A stretch of 22,242 nt of DNA from CAINOH01 sp041663565 (GCA_041663565.1 JBAYMJ010000020.1:1-22242); one strand, 5' to 3'. Numbered from the stretch's first letter, positions 14,679-21,784 are shown. Notes: generated by a model not told the origin, from the letters alone. Numbers and translations are program-made.

Positions 14679-16456
14679 CACTTCACCGTAACCGACTTTG
14701 CCAAGTTGCGCGGCCTGTCGGGGTTGTTCTTTCGGAGCACCGCAGTGTGGTATGCAAGGAACTGCAACGGTATTGAAAACACGAGCGGGAAATGGTGCTC
14801 CGAGACTTTTGGGACTTCGATGAGCTCGTTGAATGCGGCATTCGGCTCGTCCGAGCACCCGATTACGAACGCGCCGCGCGCAGCTGTCTCCATCACGTTG
14901 GAGATGGTTTCCGCGTGCGTGAAGTCGCTGGGGCAAATCGCGATTACCGGCGTTCCCTTCGAGATTAATGCAAGAGTGCCGTGCTTGAGCTCGCCTGCCG
15001 CCATGCCCTCGGCGTGGATGTAGGTGATTTCCTTGAACTTGAGCGCGCCCTCAAGAGCAGTCGGGAAGTTGGGTCCGCGCGCGATGAAGTACGCTGCAGG
15101 CTCCTTTGCAAGGCGGATTGCGAGCTTCTTGGCAACAGCATCCCAGCCTGGAAGCGCTTTTTCAAGAATCTTGGAGACCTCGTCGAGCTTTTTCTTCTCT
15201 TCGTCCTTCTTTCCGACAACCGCGGATGCAAGCAAATAGAGAAGGGAGAGCTGGGCCACGAAGGTCTTGGTTGCGGCGACGCCGATTTCGGGCCCGCAGT
15301 TTAGGTGCAGCGCGCAGTCCGAGATTCGGTCGAGGCTCGAGCCAACCACGTTGGTTATGGCAAGCACCTTTGCGCCGCGCGCCTTTGCAATCTTCACTCC
15401 CTCGAGCACGTCGGCAGTCTCGCCGCTCTGCGAGACTGCAATTACAAGCAGGTCGTCGTCAACTATGTTCTTTGCGATGTAGGGGAACTCGCTTGCAACG
15501 ACCACTTCGCAGAACTTCCCGCCGATGCGGTTGAACAGGTAGCGTCCGACAAGCGAGGCGTGGCGCGAGGTGCCGCACGCCACGAAGACAACCCGGTTTT
15601 CGCGCACCAGGCGGGCCGCCTTCTCAAGCGCCGCTGGCTCCTGCATCGCGGCAAGACGTATGGCCTTGGGAGATTCGTAGATTTCCTTGAGCATGAAATG
15701 CGGGAACTCCAACTTGTCGGAAAAGACCGCGCCCTCGCCGAAGGCGATGGGCTTGCGGTCAATCAGCTTCCCAGTCGCCAGGTCGAAAACGACTATGGAG
15801 TTTTCCTTCAGCACCGCAAAGTCGCCGTCCTCCAGGAAGACGCCCTGCTTCGCGTGCTTTGCGAGGGGGACCGGGTCGCTTGCAGCTGCCGCAAAACCAT
15901 TGCCTGCAGCAAGCACGAGCGGGGTCTGGTTCTTTGCAACGACAAGGGTGTCGGGCGAGCCTTCGAAAGCCGCGAGGATTGCATAGCTTCCCGCAAGCCG
16001 CCTGAATGCAGCCAAGGAGGCCTCTACGAAACCCGTTGACCCGAGGTTTTCCTCTATAAGGTGGCTGATGACCTCGCTGTCAGTCTGTGAGGAGAAGGTG
16101 TGGCCGCGTTTTGACAGCTCGGAGCGGAGCTCCTGGAAGTTCTCGATGATTCCGTTGTGCACTATCGCGACCTTCCCGGTGCAGTCCGCGTGCGGGTGCG
16201 CGTTGGCGTCGGAGACGCCGCCGTGGGTCGCCCAGCGCGTGTGGGCTATTGCCAAGGTGGAGACTGAAAGGTCTTCCTTGCCGAGCTTCTTTTCAAGCGC
16301 GGACACGTCGCCGACGGTCTTCACTATGCGTATCTTGCCGTTGCCCGACAGGAACCCGATTCCTGCCGAGTCGTAGCCGCGGTACTCGAGCGTGCGCAGG
16401 CCCGAAAGGGCATTCGACGCCGCGTTGTTTCCAATGAACCCGGTTATCCCACACAT
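14678..16456 (-). CDS. glmS: Glutamine-fructose-6-phosphate aminotransferase (isomerizing)
   Basis: 592 aa, normal full length. Converts fructose-6-phosphate and glutamine to glucosamine-6-phosphate, the first step of hexosamine synthesis. The N-terminal class II glutaminase domain begins MCGITGFIG, with Cys2 as nucleophile once Met is removed; HTRWATHG and SQTDSEVI follow. Two SIS domains carry CGTSRHAS, SQSGETADV, EIGVAATKTF and HAEGMAAGELKHG. The C-tail RPRNLAKSVTVK is the conserved isomerase end. The start at 16456 is fixed by the MCGITG requirement. First gene of a four-gene operon with the yvcK-like, glmU-like and HAD genes. The promoter box at 16499-16506 gives a leader of about 19 nt, so a bacterial-type glmS ribozyme is not present. 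Confidence 0.96.
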   Translation of the reverse strand: MCGITGFIGNNAASNALSGLRTLEYRGYDSAGIGFLSGNGKIRIVKTVGDVSALEKKLGKEDLSVSTLAIAHTRWATHGGVSDANAHPHADCTGKVAIVHNGIIENFQELRSELSKRGHTFSSQTDSEVISHLIEENLGSTGFVEASLAAFRRLAGSYAILAAFEGSPDTLVVAKNQTPLVLAAGNGFAAAASDPVPLAKHAKQGVFLEDGDFAVLKENSIVVFDLATGKLIDRKPIAFGEGAVFSDKLEFPHFMLKEIYESPKAIRLAAMQEPAALEKAARLVRENRVVFVACGTSRHASLVGRYLFNRIGGKFCEVVVASEFPYIAKNIVDDDLLVIAVSQSGETADVLEGVKIAKARGAKVLAITNVVGSSLDRISDCALHLNCGPEIGVAATKTFVAQLSLLYLLASAVVGKKDEEKKKLDEVSKILEKALPGWDAVAKKLAIRLAKEPAAYFIARGPNFPTALEGALKFKEITYIHAEGMAAGELKHGTLALISKGTPVIAICPSDFTHAETISNVMETAARGAFVIGCSDEPNAAFNELIEVPKVSEHHFPLVFSIPLQFLAYHTAVLRKNNPDRPRNLAKSVTVK

Positions 16457-16493
16457 GATGAATCGCCAAGACGGAAAGAACATTCTGCACGCC

Positions 16494-16511
16494 GGGGCAT
16501 ATAAACGCCCC
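16494..16511 (-). promoter_or_regulatory. glmS operon TATA box inside an inverted repeat
   Basis: GTTTATAT (minus strand, 16499-16506) is framed exactly by GGGGC (16494-16498) and GCCCC (16507-16511). A dimeric regulator bound to the repeat would block TBP. The box centre is 46 nt from the glmS ATG. Confidence 0.5.
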
Positions 16512-16573
16512 TGAGGCAAAAACTAAAACTTGGTTCATTTTTTTGATAAAAACTTAATAAAACAATAGAATAG

Positions 16574-16580
16574 TTATAAA
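16574..16580 (+). promoter_or_regulatory. Candidate TATA box for the winged-helix/S-layer-like regulator gene
   Basis: TTATAAA in AT-rich DNA predicts a transcript start near 16603 and a leader of about 50 nt. A second AT-rich element (16588-16596) would give a shorter leader. Confidence 0.4.
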
Positions 16581-16605
16581 TTCATTCAAAATAAAGGTAT
16601 TTGCA

Positions 16606-16645
16606 GGGCAGCGGGCAACGGGACGCCCCCCGCCCAAAACAGGAG
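16606..16645 (+). promoter_or_regulatory. Leader hairpin and strong ribosome-binding site
   Basis: GGGCAGCGGG (16606-16615) can pair with CCCCGCCC (16628-16635), forming a GC-rich hairpin that ends five bases before AGGAG (16641-16645). AGGAG lies 8 nt before the ATG at 16654. The hairpin could influence access to the ribosome-binding site; this is inference. Confidence 0.4.
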
Positions 16646-16653
16646 ATATTGCC

Positions 16654-17604
16654 ATGGCCGCAACAAGACAGCCGGTTTCATCCGCACGACAACCCCCTTT
16701 CCCGCAGGCGACCCTTTTCGTAAACGAGGAGGGCTATTCCTCCAAGCTTGCGGACTTCGCACAGGCCTCGGCGCTTTCCAAGGACAGGCTTGAAATCCTG
16801 CGGCTCCTTGCCCGGGAGCCGATGTACCCGGCCGAGATCGCGCGCGAACTTCGGCTTCCGGAGCAGACGGTATATTACCACATGAGAAGCCTGGTCTCCG
16901 CGCAGCTCGTCGAAATCAGCTCCGAGGAGCAGAGGCAGGGCGGAACCGCCAAGAGATACTCGTTCCCGGCAGACTCGCTTTCGGTGCTCCTGTCGGACAG
17001 GAAGGCGAAGAGCGCCCGCATAACGCGGCAAAAAAAGGTCCCGGGTTTCTTCGAGCCGTTCGTGAGAAACGGCCTGTTCGACGCGAAGATGGTGGTCGGC
17101 TCGCCTGACCCTCACGGGCCGTACCGCTCGCGCGGCTCGGAATTCTGCGCAACCGAAGTGGCCATGTACCTCGGCGGGTTCTGCTCCTTCGAATACCCGC
17201 TCTATTACCTGGACACCGAGCTGTCCGAACAGCAGCGGAGGCACAACCTGGTTGCGCTTGGGGGGCCCAAGGTGAACACGCTTGTAAACGACGCGAACGC
17301 GTCACTGCCCATCCGGTTTGACAAATCGGACTTCTCCATCTACTCCTCGCTTTCCAAGAAAAAGTACACCGAGGACGTGGGGGTGGTGGAACTCGTACAG
17401 AACCCGTTCAACCCAAAAAGCAGGCTCCTGGTCATTGCGGGAAGCAGCCACCACGGCACGCGCATAGGGGTCCTTGGCCTGCTGCGGCACCAGCGCGAGT
17501 TTGCGAAAGGCAACGCGTTCGACTCCTCGGTGATGGCAAAGGTGATTGCGGGCTTCGACGAGGACTCGGACGGGATAGTCGACACTGTCGAAATCCTTGA
17601 ATAA
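16654..17604 (+). CDS. ArsR-like winged-helix regulator fused to an S-layer C-terminal-like domain
   Basis: 316 aa. Residues 41-105 form an ArsR-type winged helix (DRLEILRLLAREP...PAEIARELRLPEQTVYYHMRSL...GGTAKRYSF). After a linker, residues 140-316 match the pattern of archaeal S-layer C-terminal regions: VVGSPDPHGPYRSRG, NLVALGGPKVNTL, VELVQNPFNP, VIAGSSHHGT, and the ending AGFDEDSDGIVDTVEILE, close to the D-x-D-x-DG-x-(V/I)-D-x-VE-(V/I)-LE finish of S-layer proteins. No signal peptide or membrane helix is seen, so it should be a cytoplasmic DNA-binding protein whose C-domain may bind a ligand or mediate assembly. The ATG follows AGGAG at 8 nt. It is divergent from the glmS operon across about 200 bp and could regulate it or itself. 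Confidence 0.75.
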   Translation: MAATRQPVSSARQPPFPQATLFVNEEGYSSKLADFAQASALSKDRLEILRLLAREPMYPAEIARELRLPEQTVYYHMRSLVSAQLVEISSEEQRQGGTAKRYSFPADSLSVLLSDRKAKSARITRQKKVPGFFEPFVRNGLFDAKMVVGSPDPHGPYRSRGSEFCATEVAMYLGGFCSFEYPLYYLDTELSEQQRRHNLVALGGPKVNTLVNDANASLPIRFDKSDFSIYSSLSKKKYTEDVGVVELVQNPFNPKSRLLVIAGSSHHGTRIGVLGLLRHQREFAKGNAFDSSVMAKVIAGFDEDSDGIVDTVEILE

Positions 17605-17884
17605 GAAAAAAAATTGGGCAGGAACCGGATTGCCTCGGACGGTTCCGTGCTTGTTGGTAGTGGATGGGTAGTGGAAGGCAGGAAATGCCAGGTTGCCTGA
17701 AGGCGTCACGCACCTTCCACTATGCGAATGTTCGCGAAATAGTTTTCCAACGCCAAGGTATATAACCGGATAGTCCGGCTTTTCCGAAATGGAAAAAAAA
17801 TAGGAAAGGTTTTTCTATTTTTGCAAGTTTTGTATAGTAAGGTGCAACTTTTTTTGCACAAACGTTAAACCGGAAGTTGATTCG
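17605..17884 (+). promoter_or_regulatory. Intergenic region packed with inverted repeats upstream of the tandem Lrp gene
   Basis: 280 bp without a gene. Inverted repeats in order: GGAACCG/CGGTTCC (17621-17646); TAGTGGAAGG/CCTTCCACTA (17669-17722), enclosing GCC-TGAA-GGC; GCGAA/TTCGC (17724-17735); CCGGA/TCCGG (17766-17778); TTTTCC/GGAAAA (17780-17796); AAATAG/CTATTT (17798-17820); GTGCAA/TTGCAC (17842-17859). TATA-like boxes are TATATAA (17759-17765) and TGTATAGTAA (17831-17840). The arrays suggest a multi-site operator, a structured RNA, or both. Confidence 0.6.
17842..17859 (+). promoter_or_regulatory. Candidate autoregulatory operator of the Lrp gene
   Basis: GTGCAA, six bases, then TTGCAC form a perfect dyad between the TATA-like box at 17831-17840 and the predicted transcript start near 17862. 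A related TTGCAA lies at 17821-17826. A dimeric Lrp-type protein bound here would block polymerase recruitment. Operator identity is inference. Confidence 0.45.
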
Positions 17885-18886
17885 ATGACGCTGCACGACG
17901 GCCTTGACGAGAAGGACATGCGCCTGCTGTACCTGCTTGACACCGACTCGCGCATCAGCAACGCCGAGCTTGCGAAGCGCGCCGGGATGTCGTGCGAGGT
18001 CGCCCGCTACCGCGTGCGCAGGCTGGAGAAGGCGGGGATAATCAAGCAGTACTTCACGCTCATCGACGTGTCGCGCCTCGGGTTCATGTCTTTTCGTGTG
18101 TATATCAAGATGCAGAGCCTGCAGCCGGACTTGGAAAAATCCTTCACCGGTTACCTGCGGGAGCGGCCCGACGTGGGCTGGTTCACGTACGTGCAGGGCC
18201 AGTGGGACCTGGTTCTCATCGTGTGGGAGCGCGACATCTACGGCTTCGAGGCGTTCTGGCTGGACTTCGTGCAGCGCTTCGGCGGCCACATCGAACGGCA
18301 CTGGACGTCGATATTCCTGCAGTACGTCCACTTCAACAAGCGCTTCCTGGTCCCCACCCAGGCCAAGCTGCGCGTGTACACCGTCGGACAGAGCAAACAG
18401 GAAAAAATCGACGAGCTTGACTGCAGGATACTGCGCGCGCTCTCGGAGGACGCGCGCTGCCCGCTGCAGAAGCTCGAGAAGAAGCTCAAGCAAAGCTACA
18501 AGGTCATCGCATACCGCATCCGCAGGCTCGAGAAAAACGGGGTGATACTGGGCTACCGCGCGTTCATAGACTACTCCAAGATTGGTTTCAGCTACTACAA
18601 GGTGCTGTTCTCGCTGCACAACGTCAACGCGGCGGACCTGGCCCGGCTCGAGCAGGCGGTGACCAAGATGCCGAACGCGGTGTACATAGACAAGACCATC
18701 GGCGGTGCGGACTTCGAGGCCGAGTTCCAGTGCAAAGGAAGCGGCGAGATGCGCGCGATAGTGGACGAGATAAGGCGGGACGTGCCCAACCTCATCCGCA
18801 ACGTCGAGACGCTGGAATACTACCACGAGGCGAAGATCTGCTACCTGCCGCCGCTGGATGACGGGATGACCAAGAAGAAAAAATAG
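17885..18886 (+). CDS. Tandem (double) Lrp/AsnC transcription regulator
   Basis: 333 aa, about twice the usual Lrp length. Two copies of the Lrp unit lie in one chain. HTH1 is LDEKDMRLLYLLDTDSRISN...VARYRVRRLEKAGII (7-55), followed by a RAM-like alpha/beta region (about 60-150). HTH2 is IDELDCRILRALSEDARCPL...VIAYRIRRLEKNGVI (176-226), followed by a second RAM-like region (about 235-320). The tail is a short Lys run. One chain would mimic the dimer of ordinary Lrp proteins. The ATG at 17885 follows a weak GGAAG element. The upstream region holds a good dyad operator candidate. Convergent with glyA, so a link to glycine/serine metabolism is possible but unproven. Codon use is strongly G/C-ending, like its neighbours. 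Confidence 0.87.
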   Translation: MTLHDGLDEKDMRLLYLLDTDSRISNAELAKRAGMSCEVARYRVRRLEKAGIIKQYFTLIDVSRLGFMSFRVYIKMQSLQPDLEKSFTGYLRERPDVGWFTYVQGQWDLVLIVWERDIYGFEAFWLDFVQRFGGHIERHWTSIFLQYVHFNKRFLVPTQAKLRVYTVGQSKQEKIDELDCRILRALSEDARCPLQKLEKKLKQSYKVIAYRIRRLEKNGVILGYRAFIDYSKIGFSYYKVLFSLHNVNAADLARLEQAVTKMPNAVYIDKTIGGADFEAEFQCKGSGEMRAIVDEIRRDVPNLIRNVETLEYYHEAKICYLPPLDDGMTKKKK

Positions 18887-18905
18887 CGGCCGGCGAAACC
18901 GCCAG

Positions 18906-18958
18906 CAAAGGAAAAGAAAAACGGATTAAAACAAAAGAAAAAAAGAAGAAAAAGAAAC
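18906..18958 (-). terminator. Oligo-T terminator region of glyA
   Basis: Read on the minus strand after the glyA stop, this stretch is a series of T-tracts (TTTC, TTTTTC, TTTTTTTC, TTTTG, TTTT, TTTTTC, TTTTCC) with no stable hairpin. That fits archaeal intrinsic termination. Confidence 0.6.
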
Positions 18959-18976
18959 GAACCTGCCCGCGACCGC

Positions 18977-20254
18977 TTATGCTACCGGCAGGTCGAACGT
19001 GTACTGCATCTTCGAAAACCTGTTGCGCAGCGCGAGGACCTCGTCCTTGCAGTTCTTGTCCTCGATGAGCGCCTTGCGGAATATAACCGCGAGTTCGCCG
19101 AAGTCGCCTTCCTTCATTCCCCAGCGCGTCATCTCCTGCACTCCGATGCGCACCCCGCTCGGGTTTGAGACCTTGTTGCCCGCGTCGAACGGCAGCAGGT
19201 TGAAGTTGAGGATGATGTTGCTCTCCTCAAGCTTGTTGGCTGCCTGCTTCCCGCCGCCCTGGGGCGTCATGTCAACCATGACCTGGTGCGACTGGGTGTA
19301 GCCGAACGCCTCGGCCTGCACCGCAAAGCCTTCCTTCGCAAGCGCAGCTGCGAACGACTTGGCGTTCTTGGTGACCTGCGTCGCGTAGGCCTCTCCGAAC
19401 TCGAGCATCTCGGCAAAAGCGATTGCAAGCGCGGGGAAGCGGTGCAGGTGGTAATTTGAGAGCACTCCCGGGAACACGTAAGGCCTGTAGCGCTTCCACT
19501 GGTCCTCCTCCATGTTCGCAAGCATTAATCCTCCCTGCGGGCCGAAGAAGGTCTTGTGAGTCGAGGACACCATTATGTCCGCGCCCTCTGCAAGCGGCTG
19601 CTGGAACTTCTTGCCAGCGACGAGGCCGAGCACGTGCGCGGCATCATATGCCACGGTCGCTCCCTGGTCCTTGATTACAGGAGCAAGCTCCTTTACCGGC
19701 TGGGGGAAGAGGAACATCGAGCACCCGAAGATTGCAAGCGAGAAGCGGTTGCGGATGTCCTTGCCCGTCTTCTCGATTGTCTTCTTTGCCGCGTCCACGT
19801 CGATGTGGTAGCCGTCCTCGGTAGTCGGGAACGAGATTTGGTTGTTGCCCAAGAGGCCTACTGCGCCCATCTTGTTGTGGGAGATGTGGCCGCCGCCGGA
19901 GGCGGAGTTGGAGATTACGGTGCTGGTGGGCTGGGTGAACATGCGCACCATCGCCATGTTGGCAACGGTTGCCGAGATGGTCTGGCAGTTAGCCATCTTT
20001 GCGTTGAAGAGCTTCTTGGCAAGCTCGTTGCAGATGGGCTCAATCTCGTCAACGTATTTCGTTCCGTTGTAGAAGCGCTTCCCCGGCTCGCCTTCTGCGT
20101 AACGGTGGGAAAAGTCGGACTGGTACGCCGCGTCAACCAAGGGCGACGTGACGTTTTCGGAGGCTATCAGGTTTATGCACTCCTTCTTCCGCCACTGGTT
20201 CTGCTTTTTCACGATTCCCTGGACCTGACCGACTACCTTGCTGTACTCGCCCAT
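18977..20254 (-). CDS. glyA: Serine hydroxymethyltransferase
   Basis: 425 aa, full family length. PLP enzyme (fold type I) converting serine and a tetrahydropterin to glycine and the methylene-pterin, cytoplasmic. Visible: NLIASENVTSP near the N-terminus, RYAEGEPGKRFYNGTKYVDEIE (the substrate/pterin region, broken here only by normal variation), SASGGGHISHNKMG, the PLP-anchoring D204-x-x-H207 in YDAAHVLG and the Schiff-base Lys K234 in SSTHKTFFGPQGG. The ATG at 20254 is preferred over an upstream TTG at 20272, because the box CATTATAGG on the minus strand lies 29 nt away and implies a leaderless start. Convergent with the tandem Lrp gene and divergent from the tRNA-binding protein gene; otherwise monocistronic. 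Confidence 0.95.
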   Translation of the reverse strand: MGEYSKVVGQVQGIVKKQNQWRKKECINLIASENVTSPLVDAAYQSDFSHRYAEGEPGKRFYNGTKYVDEIEPICNELAKKLFNAKMANCQTISATVANMAMVRMFTQPTSTVISNSASGGGHISHNKMGAVGLLGNNQISFPTTEDGYHIDVDAAKKTIEKTGKDIRNRFSLAIFGCSMFLFPQPVKELAPVIKDQGATVAYDAAHVLGLVAGKKFQQPLAEGADIMVSSTHKTFFGPQGGLMLANMEEDQWKRYRPYVFPGVLSNYHLHRFPALAIAFAEMLEFGEAYATQVTKNAKSFAAALAKEGFAVQAEAFGYTQSHQVMVDMTPQGGGKQAANKLEESNIILNFNLLPFDAGNKVSNPSGVRIGVQEMTRWGMKEGDFGELAVIFRKALIEDKNCKDEVLALRNRFSKMQYTFDLPVA

Positions 20255-20278
20255 ATTCCGCTCGCCCCCCAAAAAAAC

Positions 20279-20287
20279 CTATAATGA
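20279..20287 (-). promoter_or_regulatory. TATA box for glyA
   Basis: The minus strand reads TTCATTATAGG here, centred 29 nt from the ATG at 20254, predicting a leaderless mRNA. Confidence 0.45.
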
Positions 20288-20391
20288 AAACCAGATTTGC
20301 AAAGTAATTCTTGGCCTGCACATTTTTATTTTGTCGCTGGCAAAAACAATCCACGCCCGGTTGGGCAAAATCAACGAAAGGTTTATACGGA

Positions 20392-20967
20392 ATGGAAGGG
20401 CAAGAAGGGCAGGAAAGGCAGCCGGAAAAGCCGAAGGCGCCGCAATGGGCCATTACTCCCCAGCCGGCGGAAGCATCCAGGCAGGTTGCCGCAGTGGCGC
20501 AGCAGGCAATAGCCACGCGGCCGAAGCAAAAGGCAGAAAAGCAGGATGCACAGGAGGCAACAGCCGTCCAGCCCGCCCAAAAGCCGGCTGAAGCAAAAAA
20601 GGAAGCAGTTGCAAAAGGCCCGAAGCCGAAAATCACCTATGACGACTTCGCAAGGCTCGACCTGCGCGTCGCAAAAATACTTGACGCGGAGCCGGTTGCA
20701 GGCTCGGACAAGCTCCTCAAGCTCAAAATCAGGGTCGGCACCGAGGAACGCCAGCTGGTTGCCGGCATCGCGCAGCACTACGCCCCGGACGAGCTGCTTG
20801 GGAAGAAAATCATAATCATCGCAAACCTCGAGCCGCGCAAGATTCGCGGGGTGGAGTCGAACGGGATGCTCTTGGCAGCTGCAAAGGAAGAGGACGGCAA
20901 GCTCGTGGGATTGTGCCTTGCAACTGTTGACGACGCCGAATTCCCGGACGGCTCCGCGCTCTCCTGA
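20392..20967 (+). CDS. Stand-alone tRNA-binding (MetRS-beta/CsaA-type OB-fold) protein
   Basis: 191 aa. Residues 82-191 form the EMAP-II/CsaA-type OB-fold found at the C-terminus of many methionyl-tRNA synthetases: YDDFARLDLRVAKILDAEP, GSDKLLKLKIRVG, RQLVAGIAQHYAPDELLGKK, IIIANLEPRKIRGVESNGML. As a separate protein it probably acts as the MetRS beta subunit or a general tRNA chaperone; the synthetase itself is not in the window. Residues 1-80 are a low-complexity Gln/Pro/Ala/Lys-rich extension, probably disordered. The start is unsure: the ATG at 20392 is the only in-frame Met before the domain, but a good archaeal promoter element (AAAGGTTTATA, 20378-20388) lies only a few bases upstream of it. 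A later GTG at 20494 is an alternative. Confidence 0.82.
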   Translation: MEGQEGQERQPEKPKAPQWAITPQPAEASRQVAAVAQQAIATRPKQKAEKQDAQEATAVQPAQKPAEAKKEAVAKGPKPKITYDDFARLDLRVAKILDAEPVAGSDKLLKLKIRVGTEERQLVAGIAQHYAPDELLGKKIIIIANLEPRKIRGVESNGMLLAAAKEEDGKLVGLCLATVDDAEFPDGSALS

Positions 20968-20985
20968 ACCCCTTGCCTGAAATTC

Positions 20986-20999
20986 ACCGGAAATCCGGT
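20986..20999 (+). repeat. Short perfect hairpin between two plus-strand genes
   Basis: ACCGGA, AA, TCCGGT form a 6-bp inverted repeat 19 bases after the tRNA-binding protein stop and 11 bases before the TATA-like box of the next gene. It could be a weak terminator stem or an operator. Confidence 0.35.
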
Positions 21000-21009
21000 C
21001 GAAAACCGC

Positions 21010-21017
21010 TTTTTATC
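21010..21017 (+). promoter_or_regulatory. TATA box for the XPF-type nuclease gene
   Basis: TTTTTATC is centred about 25 nt from the GTG at 21038, giving a leaderless GTG-start transcript. Confidence 0.5.
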
Positions 21018-21037
21018 CCAAACCCAGACGCACTATT

Positions 21038-21784
21038 GTGGAAAGCCAGCTGGTAATAGGCATCGACGACCGGGAACTGCGGAGCGCCACTGCAAGAAGC
21101 CTCTACGAGCGGGGCTGCAGGTTCGACTCCCGGCGCCTTGCAGTCGGCGACTACGTGGTAAGCGGACGCTGCTGCATCGAGCGCAAGAACGACTCGGACT
21201 TCGAGCAGAGCATAATGGACGGCAGGCTCTTTGCGCAGGCAAAGGAACTCTGCACGGAGTATGGCGCGCCGATAATCGGAGTTGTGGGAAGCGGCTTTTG
21301 CAGGCTCGACCGCAAGGCAATCCGCGGCGCGCAGGCAAGCCTGGCAGTTGACTTCCGGATTCCCGTTTTCTTCTTCCCTACCGAGGAGGAGTTTGCCGAG
21401 TTCGTCTTTGCGCTTGCGTTCCGCGAGCAGGCAACCGGGAACGGGCCGCCGAGGATGCAGACTGCGAAGAAGGAAATCCCCCTTGCTGACTTGCAGCAGC
21501 TTGCAGTTGAGTCCCTGCCTTCAATAGGCCCGGTTCACGCAAAGGCGCTGCTCTCCAGGCTCGGCTCGGTTGCGAACGTGTACAACGCCACTGTTGAGGA
21601 GCTGACCCAAGTCGAGGGCGTCGGGAAGGTGCGCGCGGAAAGGATGAGAAGGGTCATTGACGCGGAGTACGGGGACTTTGAAGGAAAAGAAGTTGGGGGA
21701 AAAGCAACGATGACCACCGCAGCAATAGCAACGACCGCGCCAACAACGACCCCCGAATCAACAACCCCCTCCGGCGTCAATTGA
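21038..21784 (+). CDS. Short-form XPF/ERCC4-type structure-specific endonuclease
   Basis: 248 aa. Predicted to cut branched or flapped DNA in repair and fork processing. The ERCC4 nuclease core covers about 5-130 with the active-site run GDYVVS (37-42) and IERKNDSDF (47-55), the V/I-ERK-x-x-x-D signature, plus the early D10-D11. A tandem helix-hairpin-helix domain follows (about 150-208: LPSIGPVHAKALLSRLGS and LTQVEGVGKVRAERMRRV). It lacks the N-terminal helicase of euryarchaeal Hef, resembling the short crenarchaeal-type XPF. The C-tail (about 212-248) is Thr/Pro/Ala-rich with no visible PCNA-binding box. The GTG start at 21038 fits the TATA-like box 25 nt upstream. Its last 8 bp overlap the convergent membrane-protein gene. 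Confidence 0.87.
   Translation: MESQLVIGIDDRELRSATARSLYERGCRFDSRRLAVGDYVVSGRCCIERKNDSDFEQSIMDGRLFAQAKELCTEYGAPIIGVVGSGFCRLDRKAIRGAQASLAVDFRIPVFFFPTEEEFAEFVFALAFREQATGNGPPRMQTAKKEIPLADLQQLAVESLPSIGPVHAKALLSRLGSVANVYNATVEELTQVEGVGKVRAERMRRVIDAEYGDFEGKEVGGKATMTTAAIATTAPTTTPESTTPSGVN

Noticed and set aside
16457..16500. A glmS ribozyme or riboswitch in the glmS leader
   Set aside because: The predicted leader is only about 19 nt, and the bacterial ribozyme fold is much longer. No pairing pattern of that kind is seen.
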